A stretch of 64,000 nt of DNA from Paenibacillus rhizosphaerae (GCF_014192015.1 NZ_JACHXJ010000001.1:620001-684000); one strand, 5' to 3'; shown: positions 1-10,420, counted from the stretch's first letter. Notes: generated by a model from the sequence alone, not told the origin. Numbers and translations are program-made.

Positions 1-44
1 GGGTTTGTGTCTTTTTTTGCAGAAACCCGCTTGGAGGAACTAGA

Positions 45-812
45 ATGATCAAACGAGTTCGATCGTGGTGGAAACAGAAGGACCCGCAGCTTTTGCCAGA
101 GCGATCCATGGACAACGTTCCTGAGCATGTGGCCATCATTATGGACGGCAACGGGCGTTGGGCCAAAAGTCGCGGGCTGCCGCGAATCGTCGGGCACCAG
201 ACCGGGATGAAGGCAGTGAAGCGGGCAACCATTGCCGCCGACGAGCTGGGCATTAAATATTTAACGCTGTATGCTTTCTCTACGGAAAACTGGAAGCGTC
301 CCAAAGACGAAGTCGACTTTCTGATGCGTCTGCCGCAGGAGTTTCTGGCGATCGAGTTGGACGAATTGATCCAAAAAAATGTGCAGGTCCGCATGATGGG
401 TGACCGTGACGGTCTGCCGCAGCATACGCTGAATGCCATGGAAGAAGCGATGCGCCGGACGGCCGGCAACGACGGGCTTGTCCTCAATTTTGCCCTCAAT
501 TACGGCAGCCGCAAGGAAATGACGGATTGTATGAAGGAGCTGGGTAAACAGATTCAGGAAGGTAAGCTGTCGCCTGATGATATTTCCCCTGAGCTGATCG
601 ACCGTCATTTGCTGTCGGGGGGCATGCCGGATCCGGATCTCATTATCCGGACGAGTGGCGAAATGCGGCTCAGCAATTTCATGCTGTGGCAGCTCGCGTA
701 CAGCGAAATGTGGTTTACCGATATTTACTGGCCCGAATTTAACCGAAATCATTTATACGAAGCGGTTGCTGAATACCAGCGCAGAACGCGTCGATACGGC
801 GGACTGACTTAG
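45..812 (+). CDS. uppS: Undecaprenyl (polyprenyl) diphosphate synthase
   Basis: Cis-prenyltransferase that condenses isopentenyl diphosphate units onto farnesyl diphosphate to make the C55 lipid carrier for cell-wall synthesis. The 255-aa protein has the family size. The catalytic segment IIMDGNGRWA is at residues 31-40 (Asp34), STENWKRP follows, and the C-terminal signature RTSGEMRLSNFMLWQ is present. The start ATG is preceded by GGAGG at 33-37; an in-frame ATG 21 codons later is less likely because the longer form matches family length. It opens the uppS-cdsA-dxr-rasP run, with cdsA only 21 nt downstream. The frr gene that normally precedes it would lie just outside the window. Confidence 0.97.
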   Translation: MIKRVRSWWKQKDPQLLPERSMDNVPEHVAIIMDGNGRWAKSRGLPRIVGHQTGMKAVKRATIAADELGIKYLTLYAFSTENWKRPKDEVDFLMRLPQEFLAIELDELIQKNVQVRMMGDRDGLPQHTLNAMEEAMRRTAGNDGLVLNFALNYGSRKEMTDCMKELGKQIQEGKLSPDDISPELIDRHLLSGGMPDPDLIIRTSGEMRLSNFMLWQLAYSEMWFTDIYWPEFNRNHLYEAVAEYQRRTRRYGGLT

Positions 813-833
813 CCAGATGGGGGATGAATACCG

Positions 834-1634
834 TTGAAACAACGACTGATCACGGGAATTGTTGCGGGTGTTGTTTTTCTGGGATTTTGCCTGCTTGGCG
901 GCCTGCCGTACCACATTCTAGTCCTGGCGATGGCAATGATCGGATATTATGAGTTTGTAAAAATGACCCGGGTATCCCCGTTTATCGGTACGGCCATGCT
1001 GGGATACCTGGGCGTGCTTTTGTTTATGTTCCCGTGGAAGCTGCTGGATATCAGCCTTCCGCTTCCGCTCGGGCACGTCATCTGGCTGCTTCTGTTCCTG
1101 TTCCTGCTGGTGACCGTGGTTACCAAGAACAAGGTGGACATTCAGATGACCTCCCTGCTCTTTTTGGGAGCTGTTTATGTGGGCGTAGGCTTTTCATACA
1201 TTGCCGAATCCCGCAGCGCTCCGGACGGACACGGCGTGTTTTGGACGTTCCTGCTGCTGGTGTCGATTTGGGCGAGCGATGCGGGAGCGTACTTCGTAGG
1301 CAAATGGATCGGCACCCACAAGCTGTGGCCGGCGATCAGTCCGAATAAAACGATCGAAGGCGCCCTTGGCGGCGTCATCATCGCCATGTTGACATCGGCG
1401 GTCTTTGCGCTTCTGTCGGGCGGACTGCTCACGATTGGACGAGCCTTGGCCATCGGCCTGGCATGCGCGGTGGCCGGTCAGCTTGGGGATCTGGTCCAAT
1501 CGGCGTACAAGCGTGTATACGGCATCAAAGATTCGGGAAATCTGCTGCCGGGTCATGGGGGCATCCTGGACCGCTGCGACAGCTGGATTATCGTATTTCC
1601 GTTCGTACATATCGTGATGCTGATGCCTTATTAA
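834..1634 (+). CDS. cdsA: Phosphatidate cytidylyltransferase (CDP-diglyceride synthase)
   Basis: Integral membrane enzyme that makes CDP-diacylglycerol from phosphatidate and CTP, the precursor used by PgsA elsewhere in this window. The 266-aa protein is hydrophobic almost throughout, with about eight membrane segments. It ends with the CDS signature: SAYKRVYGIKDSG followed by LPGHGGILDR, containing the conserved Lys-Asp and His-Gly-Gly. The start is TTG at 834, behind GGGGG at 819-823; the nearby ATGs are out of frame. It lies between uppS and dxr, as in Bacillus. Confidence 0.96.
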   Translation: MKQRLITGIVAGVVFLGFCLLGGLPYHILVLAMAMIGYYEFVKMTRVSPFIGTAMLGYLGVLLFMFPWKLLDISLPLPLGHVIWLLLFLFLLVTVVTKNKVDIQMTSLLFLGAVYVGVGFSYIAESRSAPDGHGVFWTFLLLVSIWASDAGAYFVGKWIGTHKLWPAISPNKTIEGALGGVIIAMLTSAVFALLSGGLLTIGRALAIGLACAVAGQLGDLVQSAYKRVYGIKDSGNLLPGHGGILDRCDSWIIVFPFVHIVMLMPY

Positions 1635-1652
1635 TACGAGAGAAGGTTCAAT

Positions 1653-2792
1653 ATGAAGAAATTAAGCGTTCTCGGCTCTACCGGTTCGATCGGCACGCAG
1701 ACGCTGGATGTCGTGTCGAAGCATCCGGAGCATTTTCAAATCGAAGGGCTTGCGGCCGGGTCGAATGTGGAGCTGCTGCTCCGGCAGGTTCATCAGTTCA
1801 GACCGAAGAAGGTTTCGGTCGCAACCAAAGAACTGGCTGAACAGGTGAAGACGCAGATTTCGCCCGGTACGGAAATTTTCTATGGAAATGAAGGGCTGGT
1901 GGAGGTTGCAGCCGGCACGGACGCCGATACGGTGGTAACGGCTGTGGTAGGCAGCATGGGGCTGCATTCCACGCTGGCGGCGATCGAAGCTGGCAAGCAC
2001 ATTGGACTGGCCAACAAAGAGACGCTTGTGACCGCAGGTCATCTTGTCACGGAGGCCATTAAGCGAAAAGGCGTGAATATGCTGCCGATCGACAGCGAGC
2101 ACTCGGCCATATTTCAATGCCTGAACGGTGAGCGCCGCGGCGATCTGGCCGGCATCACACTGACCGCTTCCGGCGGTTCGTTCCGGGATTTGACCCGGGA
2201 GCAGCTCCAATCGGTCACGGTGGAGGATGCGCTGAAGCATCCCAACTGGTCGATGGGTGCAAAAATCACCATCGATTCGGCGACGATGGTCAACAAAGGG
2301 CTGGAAGTGATTGAAGCCCATTGGCTGTTCGGCCTGCCGTATGAGCAGATCCACGTGCTGCTTCACCCTGAGAGCATCATCCATTCTTTTGTGGAATTCC
2401 GCGACACGAGCATCATCGCCCAGCTGGGCAATCCGGACATGCGCGTACCGATCCAGTACGCCCTGACGTACCCGGAACGTTGGGATTCGCCTGCCAATCG
2501 GCTGTCGCTGGCCGAAGTGGGCAAACTGCATTTCAGAGAAATGGATATGGAGCGGTTCCCTTGTTTAAGACTTGCCTTTGAATGTGGTAAAATGGGTGGT
2601 ACAGCAACCACTGCGTTTAACGCAGCAAACGAAGTGGCGGTAGGCCGGTTTTTAAACAGGGAGATTTCGTTTTTACAGATAGAGGATATTCTTGAAGAAG
2701 TGCTTGACCGGCACGCCAACATTCCGAATCCGCAGCTGGCGGACATTGAGGAATGCGACCGGAATACGCGGCTGCTTGCTGCCAAGCTGTAG
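1653..2792 (+). CDS. dxr: 1-deoxy-D-xylulose 5-phosphate reductoisomerase
   Basis: Second enzyme of the MEP isoprenoid pathway, converting DXP to MEP with NADPH. The 379-aa protein starts with the dinucleotide-binding loop [14 protein letters not shown] at residues 7-20. It carries the substrate and metal site [11 protein letters not shown] and the conserved SGGSFRD and [11 protein letters not shown] segments. It follows cdsA by 18 nt. Its product feeds the same isoprenoid route that UppS draws on. No terminator is visible before rasP. Confidence 0.97.
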   Translation: MKKLSVLGSTGSIGTQTLDVVSKHPEHFQIEGLAAGSNVELLLRQVHQFRPKKVSVATKELAEQVKTQISPGTEIFYGNEGLVEVAAGTDADTVVTAVVGSMGLHSTLAAIEAGKHIGLANKETLVTAGHLVTEAIKRKGVNMLPIDSEHSAIFQCLNGERRGDLAGITLTASGGSFRDLTREQLQSVTVEDALKHPNWSMGAKITIDSATMVNKGLEVIEAHWLFGLPYEQIHVLLHPESIIHSFVEFRDTSIIAQLGNPDMRVPIQYALTYPERWDSPANRLSLAEVGKLHFREMDMERFPCLRLAFECGKMGGTATTAFNAANEVAVGRFLNREISFLQIEDILEEVLDRHANIPNPQLADIEECDRNTRLLAAKL

Positions 2793-3007
2793 GCTGGCGC
2801 GCAAGCGGCATGACAATACTTCACTCTACTCCCCTGACTTAAAAAAATGACGAGAAGTGATTCTCTTGTGCGGGACCGGAGAATAATGATAATCTATATA
2901 GACTGAATTAAAGACGAGCTTCTTTTCGCGCTATTGGCTTTAATCCATCTGATGATATAGATGCGACAGAACTTTCGGTCTCAGACAAATTAAGGGGGAT
3001 GCGACGC

Positions 3008-4279
3008 TTGGAAATGGTGCAGGTAGTTTTTTTGACGGTGCTCATGTTTTTCGTCATCGTGACGGTACATGAATGGGGCCATTTTTACTTTGCCAGACGC
3101 GCCGGCATACTGGTACGGGAGTTTGCGATCGGTTTCGGTCCGAAACTGTTTTCTTATAAACGCAATGAAACGCAGTTTACGCTGCGTCTGCTGCCATTTG
3201 GAGGATATGCCCGGATGGCGGGGGAAGATCCCGAAATCGTGGAAATTCACCCTGGACAGACCATCGCGGTCCGCGTCAGCGGCGCCGAAGTAAAGAAGAT
3301 ATACTTGGATCAGCTGGACAACCGCAAGAACGTCATCCGCGGAGAAGTGGAATTCATCGATATGGTCGATGATTTGAAGGTCCGCCTGAACGTGGACGGC
3401 GAGAGCCAGCAGTATCCGATTTATCCGAAGGCGATGCTTGTCGCCAAATCCCATGAGACGCAAATTGCGCCGAGAGACCGCCAGTTTGCCAGCAAGACGG
3501 TGGGGCAGCGGGCGCTCTCGATTTTTGCGGGTCCGCTGATGAATTTTATTCTCGCCTTCGTTCTCTTCGTGGTTCATTTGCAAATGGCGGGAATTCCGCT
3601 GGAAAATCCGACGTACGTGCAGATCGGTGACGTATCCAAAGGCATGCCTGCATATGAAGCGAACCTGAAGAAGGGCGACATCATCGAATCGATCGATGGC
3701 GTGAAGATCGGCGCGGATTATCAGAAAATGATTGATCTGACCTCCAAATCCAAGGACAAGCCGATGGAATGGACGATCCGCCGGGGAGACGAGGTGTTTA
3801 ATGTAACGCTGACTCCGCGTGCGATGGAAGGCCAGGAAGGCGGCAAGGTGGGCATTACGCCGCAGCTGCCAAGCCGCAAAGCGTCGATCGGCGAAACGTT
3901 CAGTGGAGCGGGAGTCGCGATGGTCGATACGACCAAAATCATTTTCCAGGGCTTCGGCCAGCTGATCAAGCAGTTTAACATGGACGATCTGGGCGGACCT
4001 GTCCGGACGTTTGAGGTGACGGGCCAGATTGCGAAGCAGGGCATTGTGCAGCTGACGTATTGGGCGGCGATTCTCAGCCTCTACCTGGGGATCTTCAACC
4101 TGCTGCCGATCCCGGCGATGGACGGAAGCCGGCTGGTGTTCCTCGGCGTCGAAGCGCTGCGGGGCAAGCCGATCGATCCGAGCCGCGAGGGCATGGTCCA
4201 CTTTGTGGGCTTCGCCATGCTGTTCCTATTAATGATTGCCGTAACCTATAACGATATATTACGATTGATTAACGGATAA
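3008..4279 (+). CDS. rasP: RIP metalloprotease RasP/RseP (site-2 protease)
   Basis: Membrane-embedded zinc protease that performs regulated intramembrane proteolysis, for example of anti-sigma factors. HEWGH is in the first transmembrane helix at residues 21-25. A PDZ-like domain (GDVSKGMPAYEANLKKGD) lies in the middle, and NLLPIPAMDGSR in the last third holds the third metal ligand. An ATG at 2999 directly abuts the GGGGG ribosome site at 2994-2998. TTG at 3008 has a 9-nt spacing and leaves a sensible N-terminus just before the first membrane helix, so I use it; ATG at 3014 is also possible. A 207-nt gap separates it from dxr. Confidence 0.95.
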   Translation: MEMVQVVFLTVLMFFVIVTVHEWGHFYFARRAGILVREFAIGFGPKLFSYKRNETQFTLRLLPFGGYARMAGEDPEIVEIHPGQTIAVRVSGAEVKKIYLDQLDNRKNVIRGEVEFIDMVDDLKVRLNVDGESQQYPIYPKAMLVAKSHETQIAPRDRQFASKTVGQRALSIFAGPLMNFILAFVLFVVHLQMAGIPLENPTYVQIGDVSKGMPAYEANLKKGDIIESIDGVKIGADYQKMIDLTSKSKDKPMEWTIRRGDEVFNVTLTPRAMEGQEGGKVGITPQLPSRKASIGETFSGAGVAMVDTTKIIFQGFGQLIKQFNMDDLGGPVRTFEVTGQIAKQGIVQLTYWAAILSLYLGIFNLLPIPAMDGSRLVFLGVEALRGKPIDPSREGMVHFVGFAMLFLLMIAVTYNDILRLING

Positions 4280-4331
4280 CTAATGATGTCCCCGGCTAGA
4301 ACGGGGTGAACTTGGGAGGAAGTCCATTTTT

Positions 4332-5780
4332 ATGTCAAACGATAAACAATTTGTGACGGAGATTACGCCGCAGGGAGAAGATTTCTCCCGCTGGTATATT
4401 GATGTGATCAAAAAAGCCGATCTGATGGATTATTCGCCGGTCCGCGGCTGCATCGTCTTCCGTCCGGACGGCTATGAAATCTGGGAGCACATCCAGCGTG
4501 ATCTGGACCGCCGTTTCAAGGAAACGGGCCATCGCAACGCCTATTTTCCGCTCTTTATTCCGGAGAGCTTTTTCCAGAAAGAAAAAGAGCATGTCGAAGG
4601 CTTTAATCCCGAGCTTCCTTGGGTGACGGAAGCAGGCGGAGACAAGCTGGAGGAGCGTCTGGCGATCCGTCCGACGTCGGAGACGATGTTTGGGCATATG
4701 TACGCCAAATGGATCCAATCCTACCGCGACCTGCCGGTGCTGATCAACCAGTGGGCCAACGTCGTCCGCTGGGAGAAGCGCACGCTGCCGTTCCTCCGCA
4801 CGAGCGAGTTTTTGTGGCAGGAAGGCCATACCGCTCATGAGACGGAAGAAGAAGCACGTGAAGAAACGATGAAAATGCTGGAAGTGTACCGTCAATTCGT
4901 GGAAGAGTTTTTGGCGATTCCGGTCATTACCGGCCAGAAGACGCCTTCCGAGAAATTCGCCGGCGCGGTGGAGACGTTCTCCATCGAGGCGATGATGAAG
5001 GACGGCCGCGCGGTTCAGGCGGGAACCTCCCACTACCTGGGCACGAACTTTGCGGTGGCGTTTGACATTCAATACTTAAGCAGAGACAACAAGCAGGAAT
5101 ACGTGCACACGACATCTTGGGGCACAAGCACGCGCCTGATCGGCTCGATGATTATGGTGCACGGCGATGACCGCGGCCTTGCGCTGCCGCCGAAGGTCGC
5201 TCCGACACAGGTGATCATGATTCCGATCGGACCGCCGAAAACATGGGAAGCAGTCGTAGGCCGCACGGACGAGCTGTTCGCCGAGCTGAAGCAGGCAGGT
5301 ATCCGCGTGCGCGTGGACGACCGCAGTGACCTTCGTCCGGGATGGAAATTCAACGAATACGAAATGCGCGGCGTTCCGGTCCGTCTGGAAATCGGTCCAC
5401 GTGACATGGAGAACGGCGTCTGCGTGCTCGTCTCCCGGATTACCGGCGAGAAGAAGGTTGTTCAGCAGGCCAACCTGGTCGAAGAAGTTCAGACGATGCT
5501 GGATCAGGTGCAGAAGGAAATGTTCGATCGCGCCAAGCAGTTTATGAACGACCATTTCTATTCGGTGGATACGCTGGAGGAAATGAAGAGCAGCATGGAA
5601 CAGCAGCGCGGATTTACCCTGGCGGGATGGTGCGGTTCGGAAGCCTGCGAGAGCAAGGTGAAGGAAGAAACCGGGGCAACCAGCCGGAACATTCCTTTCG
5701 AACCTGCGGAAGAGAAGCATACCTGTCTGGTATGCGGACAGCCTGCCAAGCATACCGTCGTTTTTGCCAGAGCGTATTAA
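4332..5780 (+). CDS. proS: Prolyl-tRNA synthetase, short archaeal/eukaryal-type
   Basis: Charges tRNA-Pro. The 482-aa protein is of the short class (ProS type 3), not the roughly 565-aa bacterial form with an inserted editing domain that occupies this locus in B. subtilis. Visible class II features are RPTSETMFGHMY (motif 2 region), FLRTSEFLWQEGHTAH and the motif 3 region GLALPPKVAPTQV. The anticodon-binding domain follows, then a C-terminal Cys-rich end (WCGSEACESK and CLVCGQPAKH) typical of this class. It sits between rasP and polC, the usual proS position. Only a small hairpin (4290-4306), and no T-box, precedes it. Confidence 0.95.
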   Translation: MSNDKQFVTEITPQGEDFSRWYIDVIKKADLMDYSPVRGCIVFRPDGYEIWEHIQRDLDRRFKETGHRNAYFPLFIPESFFQKEKEHVEGFNPELPWVTEAGGDKLEERLAIRPTSETMFGHMYAKWIQSYRDLPVLINQWANVVRWEKRTLPFLRTSEFLWQEGHTAHETEEEAREETMKMLEVYRQFVEEFLAIPVITGQKTPSEKFAGAVETFSIEAMMKDGRAVQAGTSHYLGTNFAVAFDIQYLSRDNKQEYVHTTSWGTSTRLIGSMIMVHGDDRGLALPPKVAPTQVIMIPIGPPKTWEAVVGRTDELFAELKQAGIRVRVDDRSDLRPGWKFNEYEMRGVPVRLEIGPRDMENGVCVLVSRITGEKKVVQQANLVEEVQTMLDQVQKEMFDRAKQFMNDHFYSVDTLEEMKSSMEQQRGFTLAGWCGSEACESKVKEETGATSRNIPFEPAEEKHTCLVCGQPAKHTVVFARAY

Positions 5781-5977
5781 TGCCGCGGCAGCCAAGCTGC
5801 GAGATTGATTCGTTTCACGCATAAGCAGGGAAGAACCCGGCGGATCGGTAGAGAGGCCGGATGAAATAATGAATGAGGAGCTTCTGCCAGAAATGAGTCG
5901 GTGCACGAGATCGAGACATTTTTGTGAACAGAGGCTCTTCATGTTTATGGATTAGCGCTTTAAAGGGGGAGGAGAGC

Positions 5978-8900
5978 ATGGAAAACGTGGGGGAAAAGAG
6001 AAAACGGTTCGAGCTGCTGATGAAGCAGGGGGAAATGCCGCCCGCGATCGTGGATCCTTATTTTCTGGATGGTCATATCGAACAAGTGGAGATCAGCCGG
6101 AGCAATCAGGAATGGAGAATTACCATTTGGAAGGAAACCTTGGTCCCCGGTGAGGTGTACCGGACGTTCTGCCTGAGGCTTCAGGAGAAAATGCAGCATA
6201 TTGCAAAGCTGTCGTTTGTATTCAAGTATGCGGAAGAAGTGGACCGCAAAGACATTGTCGGCGCATATTGGAACCTTTTCCTGGAGTGGGTTCACCGCGA
6301 AATTCCTTCCGTCAACGGCTGGATGGCCAGGGCCAAACATGAGCTGGACGGGGAAACCCTGCTGGTCACGATGTCCGATAATACGTCGCTGGAGTTGGCG
6401 AGAAAGAAGCAGATCGACCAGGCGCTCACTCGTTTCTTCGCGCATTACTTCGAAGTTCCTCTCCGTGTCAAAATTCAAATCGGCGAAGTCCAGCGGGAAA
6501 TGTACGAGGAGTTTGAGCAGAAGAAGCTCGAGGAAGAGCGTGAGGTTATCCAGAAGATGATCTCCAACATGGAGGCGGAAGCGCGCGCAGCCGAAGGTGA
6601 CGATGAGGAAGTCTTTCTTCAGGTCGGTTACGATATCAAGGAGCAGCCGGTTCCGATTCAGGAAATCCAGGACGAAGAGAAAAAAATTACGGTACAGGGC
6701 ACGATTTTTGGCCTGGACCGCAAAGAGCTGCGCAACGGAAGCACGCTGTTCATATTTAACCTGACGGACTTTACGGATTCCCTGCAGATGAAAATGTTTG
6801 CCAAGACAAAGGAAGATGTGAAAGTTCTGAGCCTGCTCGCCAACGGCAAATGGGTGAAAGCCCGCGGCCGGGTCGAGATGGACCGCTTCATGACGATTCC
6901 CGAACTGGTCATGATTCCTTCGGACTTGATCGAAGTCCAGGCGCCGCCTACCCGCAAGGATAATGCTCCGGAGAAACGGGTGGAATTCCACCTGCATACG
7001 ACGATGAGCACGATGGACGCCGTGACGCCAATCGACCAGTACATTAAGACAGCCGCCAAGTGGGGTCACAAAGCGATCGCCGTGTCTGATCACGGCGGCG
7101 TGCAGTGTTATCCCGACGCGGCAAAGGCGGCGAAGAAAAACGGGATCAAGATGATTTACGGCGTCGAGGCCAACGTGGTGAACGATTCGGTTCCGGTCGT
7201 CATGCAGCCGAGGCCAATGGACCTGAAATCTGCGACTTACATCGTATTCGATATCGAGACCACCGGCCTGTCGATTACGAACAACAAAATCATCGAGCTT
7301 GCGGCCGTCAAAATGCAGGAAGGCAAGGAAGTCGACCGCTACGCTACGTTTGTCAACCCGCATGAAAAAATACCGTATCACATCCAGCAGTTGACCAACA
7401 TTAACGATGAAATGGTCAAGGATGCGCCGGAGCTTGAGCCCGTCATCCAGGACTTCGTCAAGTTTGTCGGTGACGGCGTACTTGTAGCTCACAACGCACG
7501 GTTCGACGTCGGCTTCATCCAGGCTGCCCTGAAGGGGCTCGGCATGCCGGAACTGGACAACCCTGCGCTGGATACGCTGGAGCTGGCCAGATTGCTACAT
7601 CCGACGATGAAAAACCACCGCCTCAACACGTTGGCGGATAAGTATAAAGTGGCGCTGGAAAGCCACCACCGGGCGATTGACGATACGATTGCCCTGGCCG
7701 GCATTCTGGACGGACTGCTGGCGGATGCCGAGAAGATCAAAGGACTGACCCGTCTGGAACGCTTGAACGATTACGTCGGCACGGATCTGTCCAATTCACG
7801 TCCGTTCCACTGCGGAATCTACGCGCTGAACCCGATCGGCAAGAAAAACTTGTACAAGCTGGTGTCGATGTCGCACACCGAATACTTCAAGCGGGTGCCG
7901 TGCATCCCGAAATCGAAGCTGGAGGAGATGCGCGAAGGGCTGCTGGTTATCTCCGGCTGCGAGAAGGGCGAGTTTTTCGAAACCGTGCTGAACAAGACGG
8001 TGGAGGAGGCGACGGAGGTCGCGCAGTTCTATGATATTTTGGAAATTCAGCCGCTGACGATGTACATGCACCTTGTAGAAAAGGGGCTCGTCGGAAGCAC
8101 GATTGAGCTGAATAACGCCATCAAAACGGTGTGCGAGATCGGGGAAAAGCTGAACAAGCCTGTGATCGCCACCGGTAATGTGCACTACTTGGAGCCGCGG
8201 GATAAGCTGTTCCGGGATATTACGATTCACGGTATCACGGGCTTTAGCCCGCTGAAAGATATCCGTAAGCCGGATGCCCATTTCCGGACGACGGAAGAGA
8301 TGCTGGAGGAATTCGAGTTTCTTGGTCCGGAGAAGGCGATGGAAGTGGTTGTGACGAATACCAACGAACTCGCCGACCGCTTTGAGGAGTACGAGCTGTT
8401 CCCCGACAAGCTGTTTACGCCGATTATCGACGGGGCGGATGAAGAAATCCGCAACACTTGTTATGCCACGGCACGGTCGATTTATGGCGAAGACTTGCCG
8501 GAAGTTGTCGTTGCGCGGCTGGAGAAGGAGTTGGAGCCGATTATCAAATACGGCTTCTCCGCCAACTATCTCATTTCCGAGCGGCTGGTGAAAAAGTCGA
8601 ACCAGGACGGCTATCTCGTCGGTTCCCGGGGCTCCGTCGGATCGTCCGTCGTCGCGACGTTCCTCGGCATCTCCGAGGTTAACCCACTGCCGGCGCATTA
8701 TATTTGCAAAAATCCGGAATGCAAGCACAGCGAATGGTTCCTGGACGGCAGCGTGCCGAGCGGATTTGACCTTCCCGACAAGCAATGCCCGAACTGCGGC
8801 CAAATGCTGAAGGGCGAAGGCCAGGACATTCCGTTCGAAACGTTCCTCGGCTTTAAGGGCGACAAGGTTCCCGATATCGACTTGAACTTTTCCGGGGAAT

Positions 8901-10294
8901 ATCAGCCAACAGCACACAACTATACGAAAGAGATTTTTGGTGAAAAATGTGTGTTCCGTGCAGGAACGATAGGGACAGTGGCCGAAAAAACGGCTTTCGG
9001 TTATACCAAGAAATACGAAGAGGAATACCATAAAAAGTGGCGCGGAGCGGAGCTGAACCGGCTCGCCGCCGGATGCACCGGCGTCAAGCGGAGCACAGGC
9101 CAGCACCCGGGCGGCATCGTCGTCGTGCCTGACTACATGGAAGTGGAAGACATCACGCCGGTCCAATACCCGGCGGACGATACAAACGCGGAATGGAAGA
9201 CGACCCACTTCGATTATCACGCCTTCGACGCAAACCTGCTCAAGCTCGATATTCTGGGGCACGATGATCCGACTATGATGCGGATGCTGCAGGATTTGAC
9301 GGGGGTCGATCCGACGACGATTCCGATGAACGATCCGAAGGTCATGAGCATGTTCAACTCAACGGAGGCGCTCGGGGTAAAGCCGGAGCAAATCCGGACG
9401 CCGGTGGCCACCTACGGCGTGCCGGAGATGGGGACGAAGTTCGTCCGCCAGATGCTGATTGAGTCGAAGCCATCTTCCTTTGCCGACCTGCTGCAAATCT
9501 CAGGTCTGTCCCACGGAACGGGCGTATGGCTCGGCAATGCGCAGGAGCTCATCAAGAACGGCACCTGCAACATCAAGACGGTGATCGGCTGCCGTGACGA
9601 CATTATGCTGTTTCTGATTTACAAAGCCGGCATGGATGCGAGCCTGGCGTTTAAGATTACGGAGAGCGTGCGTAAGGGCAAGGGATTGACGCCGGAATGG
9701 ATCGAGGAAATGAAGCGGTGCAAGGTGCCGCAGTGGTATATCGATTCCTGTCTCAAAATCCAGTACATGTTTCCGAAAGCGCACGCCGCTGCATATGTTA
9801 TATCTGCGGTCCGGACGGCCTACTTCAAGCTGTACCATCCGATCGAGTATTACGCCACCTACTTCTCGGTCCGGGCTGAAGACTTCGATATCGAGCTGTG
9901 CTGTCAGGGCTATGAGGCGATCTACCGGCAAATCGAGGAGATCGAGCAGAAGGGCTTCCAGGCAACGACCAAGGAAAAAAGCATGCTCTCGATCCTTGAG
10001 ATGGCGCTGGAGATGACCGCACGCGGCTTTACGTTCAAGCCGCTCGATCTGTACCGTTCCGATGCGACCCGGTTTACGGTGGACGGGGAATCGCTGATTC
10101 CTCCGTTCTCGGCGCTGGCCGGCATCGGGGAGAACGCGGCCAAGAATATCGCCGCCGCCCGCGAATACGGGGAGTTTCTCTCCATTGAGGATTTCCAGCA
10201 AAAATCCAAGGCGAGCAAGACGATCATCGAGCTGCTTACGGGAATGGGCTGCTTCCGGGGGCTGCCGGAGAGCAACCAGCTTTCGTTATTTTAA
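5978..10294 (+). CDS. polC: DNA polymerase III, PolC-type alpha subunit
   Basis: Replicative polymerase of low-GC Gram-positives with built-in 3'-5' exonuclease. ATG at 5978 behind GGGGGAGGAGAG gives 1438 aa, close to the usual PolC length; the reading frame is open further upstream but without a good start. Domains in order: N-terminal region; OB fold (about 240-330); PHP domain (VEFHLHTTMS from residue 335), interrupted by the exonuclease domain (FDIETTG near 424-430); Cys-type zinc motif (about 909); polymerase acidic residues in PDIDLNFSGE (Asp966, Asp968). Transcription from rasP/proS is possible but the 197-nt upstream gap may hold its own promoter. Confidence 0.98.
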   Translation: MENVGEKRKRFELLMKQGEMPPAIVDPYFLDGHIEQVEISRSNQEWRITIWKETLVPGEVYRTFCLRLQEKMQHIAKLSFVFKYAEEVDRKDIVGAYWNLFLEWVHREIPSVNGWMARAKHELDGETLLVTMSDNTSLELARKKQIDQALTRFFAHYFEVPLRVKIQIGEVQREMYEEFEQKKLEEEREVIQKMISNMEAEARAAEGDDEEVFLQVGYDIKEQPVPIQEIQDEEKKITVQGTIFGLDRKELRNGSTLFIFNLTDFTDSLQMKMFAKTKEDVKVLSLLANGKWVKARGRVEMDRFMTIPELVMIPSDLIEVQAPPTRKDNAPEKRVEFHLHTTMSTMDAVTPIDQYIKTAAKWGHKAIAVSDHGGVQCYPDAAKAAKKNGIKMIYGVEANVVNDSVPVVMQPRPMDLKSATYIVFDIETTGLSITNNKIIELAAVKMQEGKEVDRYATFVNPHEKIPYHIQQLTNINDEMVKDAPELEPVIQDFVKFVGDGVLVAHNARFDVGFIQAALKGLGMPELDNPALDTLELARLLHPTMKNHRLNTLADKYKVALESHHRAIDDTIALAGILDGLLADAEKIKGLTRLERLNDYVGTDLSNSRPFHCGIYALNPIGKKNLYKLVSMSHTEYFKRVPCIPKSKLEEMREGLLVISGCEKGEFFETVLNKTVEEATEVAQFYDILEIQPLTMYMHLVEKGLVGSTIELNNAIKTVCEIGEKLNKPVIATGNVHYLEPRDKLFRDITIHGITGFSPLKDIRKPDAHFRTTEEMLEEFEFLGPEKAMEVVVTNTNELADRFEEYELFPDKLFTPIIDGADEEIRNTCYATARSIYGEDLPEVVVARLEKELEPIIKYGFSANYLISERLVKKSNQDGYLVGSRGSVGSSVVATFLGISEVNPLPAHYICKNPECKHSEWFLDGSVPSGFDLPDKQCPNCGQMLKGEGQDIPFETFLGFKGDKVPDIDLNFSGEYQPTAHNYTKEIFGEKCVFRAGTIGTVAEKTAFGYTKKYEEEYHKKWRGAELNRLAAGCTGVKRSTGQHPGGIVVVPDYMEVEDITPVQYPADDTNAEWKTTHFDYHAFDANLLKLDILGHDDPTMMRMLQDLTGVDPTTIPMNDPKVMSMFNSTEALGVKPEQIRTPVATYGVPEMGTKFVRQMLIESKPSSFADLLQISGLSHGTGVWLGNAQELIKNGTCNIKTVIGCRDDIMLFLIYKAGMDASLAFKITESVRKGKGLTPEWIEEMKRCKVPQWYIDSCLKIQYMFPKAHAAAYVISAVRTAYFKLYHPIEYYATYFSVRAEDFDIELCCQGYEAIYRQIEEIEQKGFQATTKEKSMLSILEMALEMTARGFTFKPLDLYRSDATRFTVDGESLIPPFSALAGIGENAAKNIAAAREYGEFLSIEDFQQKSKASKTIIELLTGMGCFRGLPESNQLSLF

Positions 10295-10357
10295 TTCCGT
10301 CTTTTGCGTGTAACGCCCTAACCCCTTGCTGGACAAGGTTTAGTCAAGGCATCATAC

Positions 10358-10386
10358 TTGTCAGTACTGCCAGACTATGTTATAAT
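10358..10386 (+). promoter_or_regulatory. Sigma-A promoter of the rimP-nusA operon
   Basis: TTGTCA (10358-10363), a 17-nt spacer and a perfect TATAAT (10381-10386), preceded by an extended -10 TG (10378-10379). It lies in the 195-nt gap after polC. Transcription would start near 10393, leaving a leader of about 100 nt before rimP. Confidence 0.85.
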
Positions 10387-10420
10387 TTTTTTGGTAATCA
10401 TGTAGATAAAACCGTTGTTT

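Noticed and set aside
1..28. GGGTTT...AAACCC inverted repeat at the window start as a terminator.
   Set aside because: The T run is in the loop and not after the stem, and the upstream gene is outside the window, so it cannot be judged.
261..2531. Long minus-strand frames opposite uppS and dxr (and similar ones opposite rasP, polC, infB, pnp, spoIIIE, miaB).
   Set aside because: Their coding strands encode well-known proteins; these are antisense shadows favoured by GC-rich codon bias, without ribosome sites or family motifs.
2881..2900. Fur-box-like GAATAATGATAATCTATA upstream of rasP.
   Set aside because: Only half of the inverted repeat is present, and the downstream gene has no iron link.
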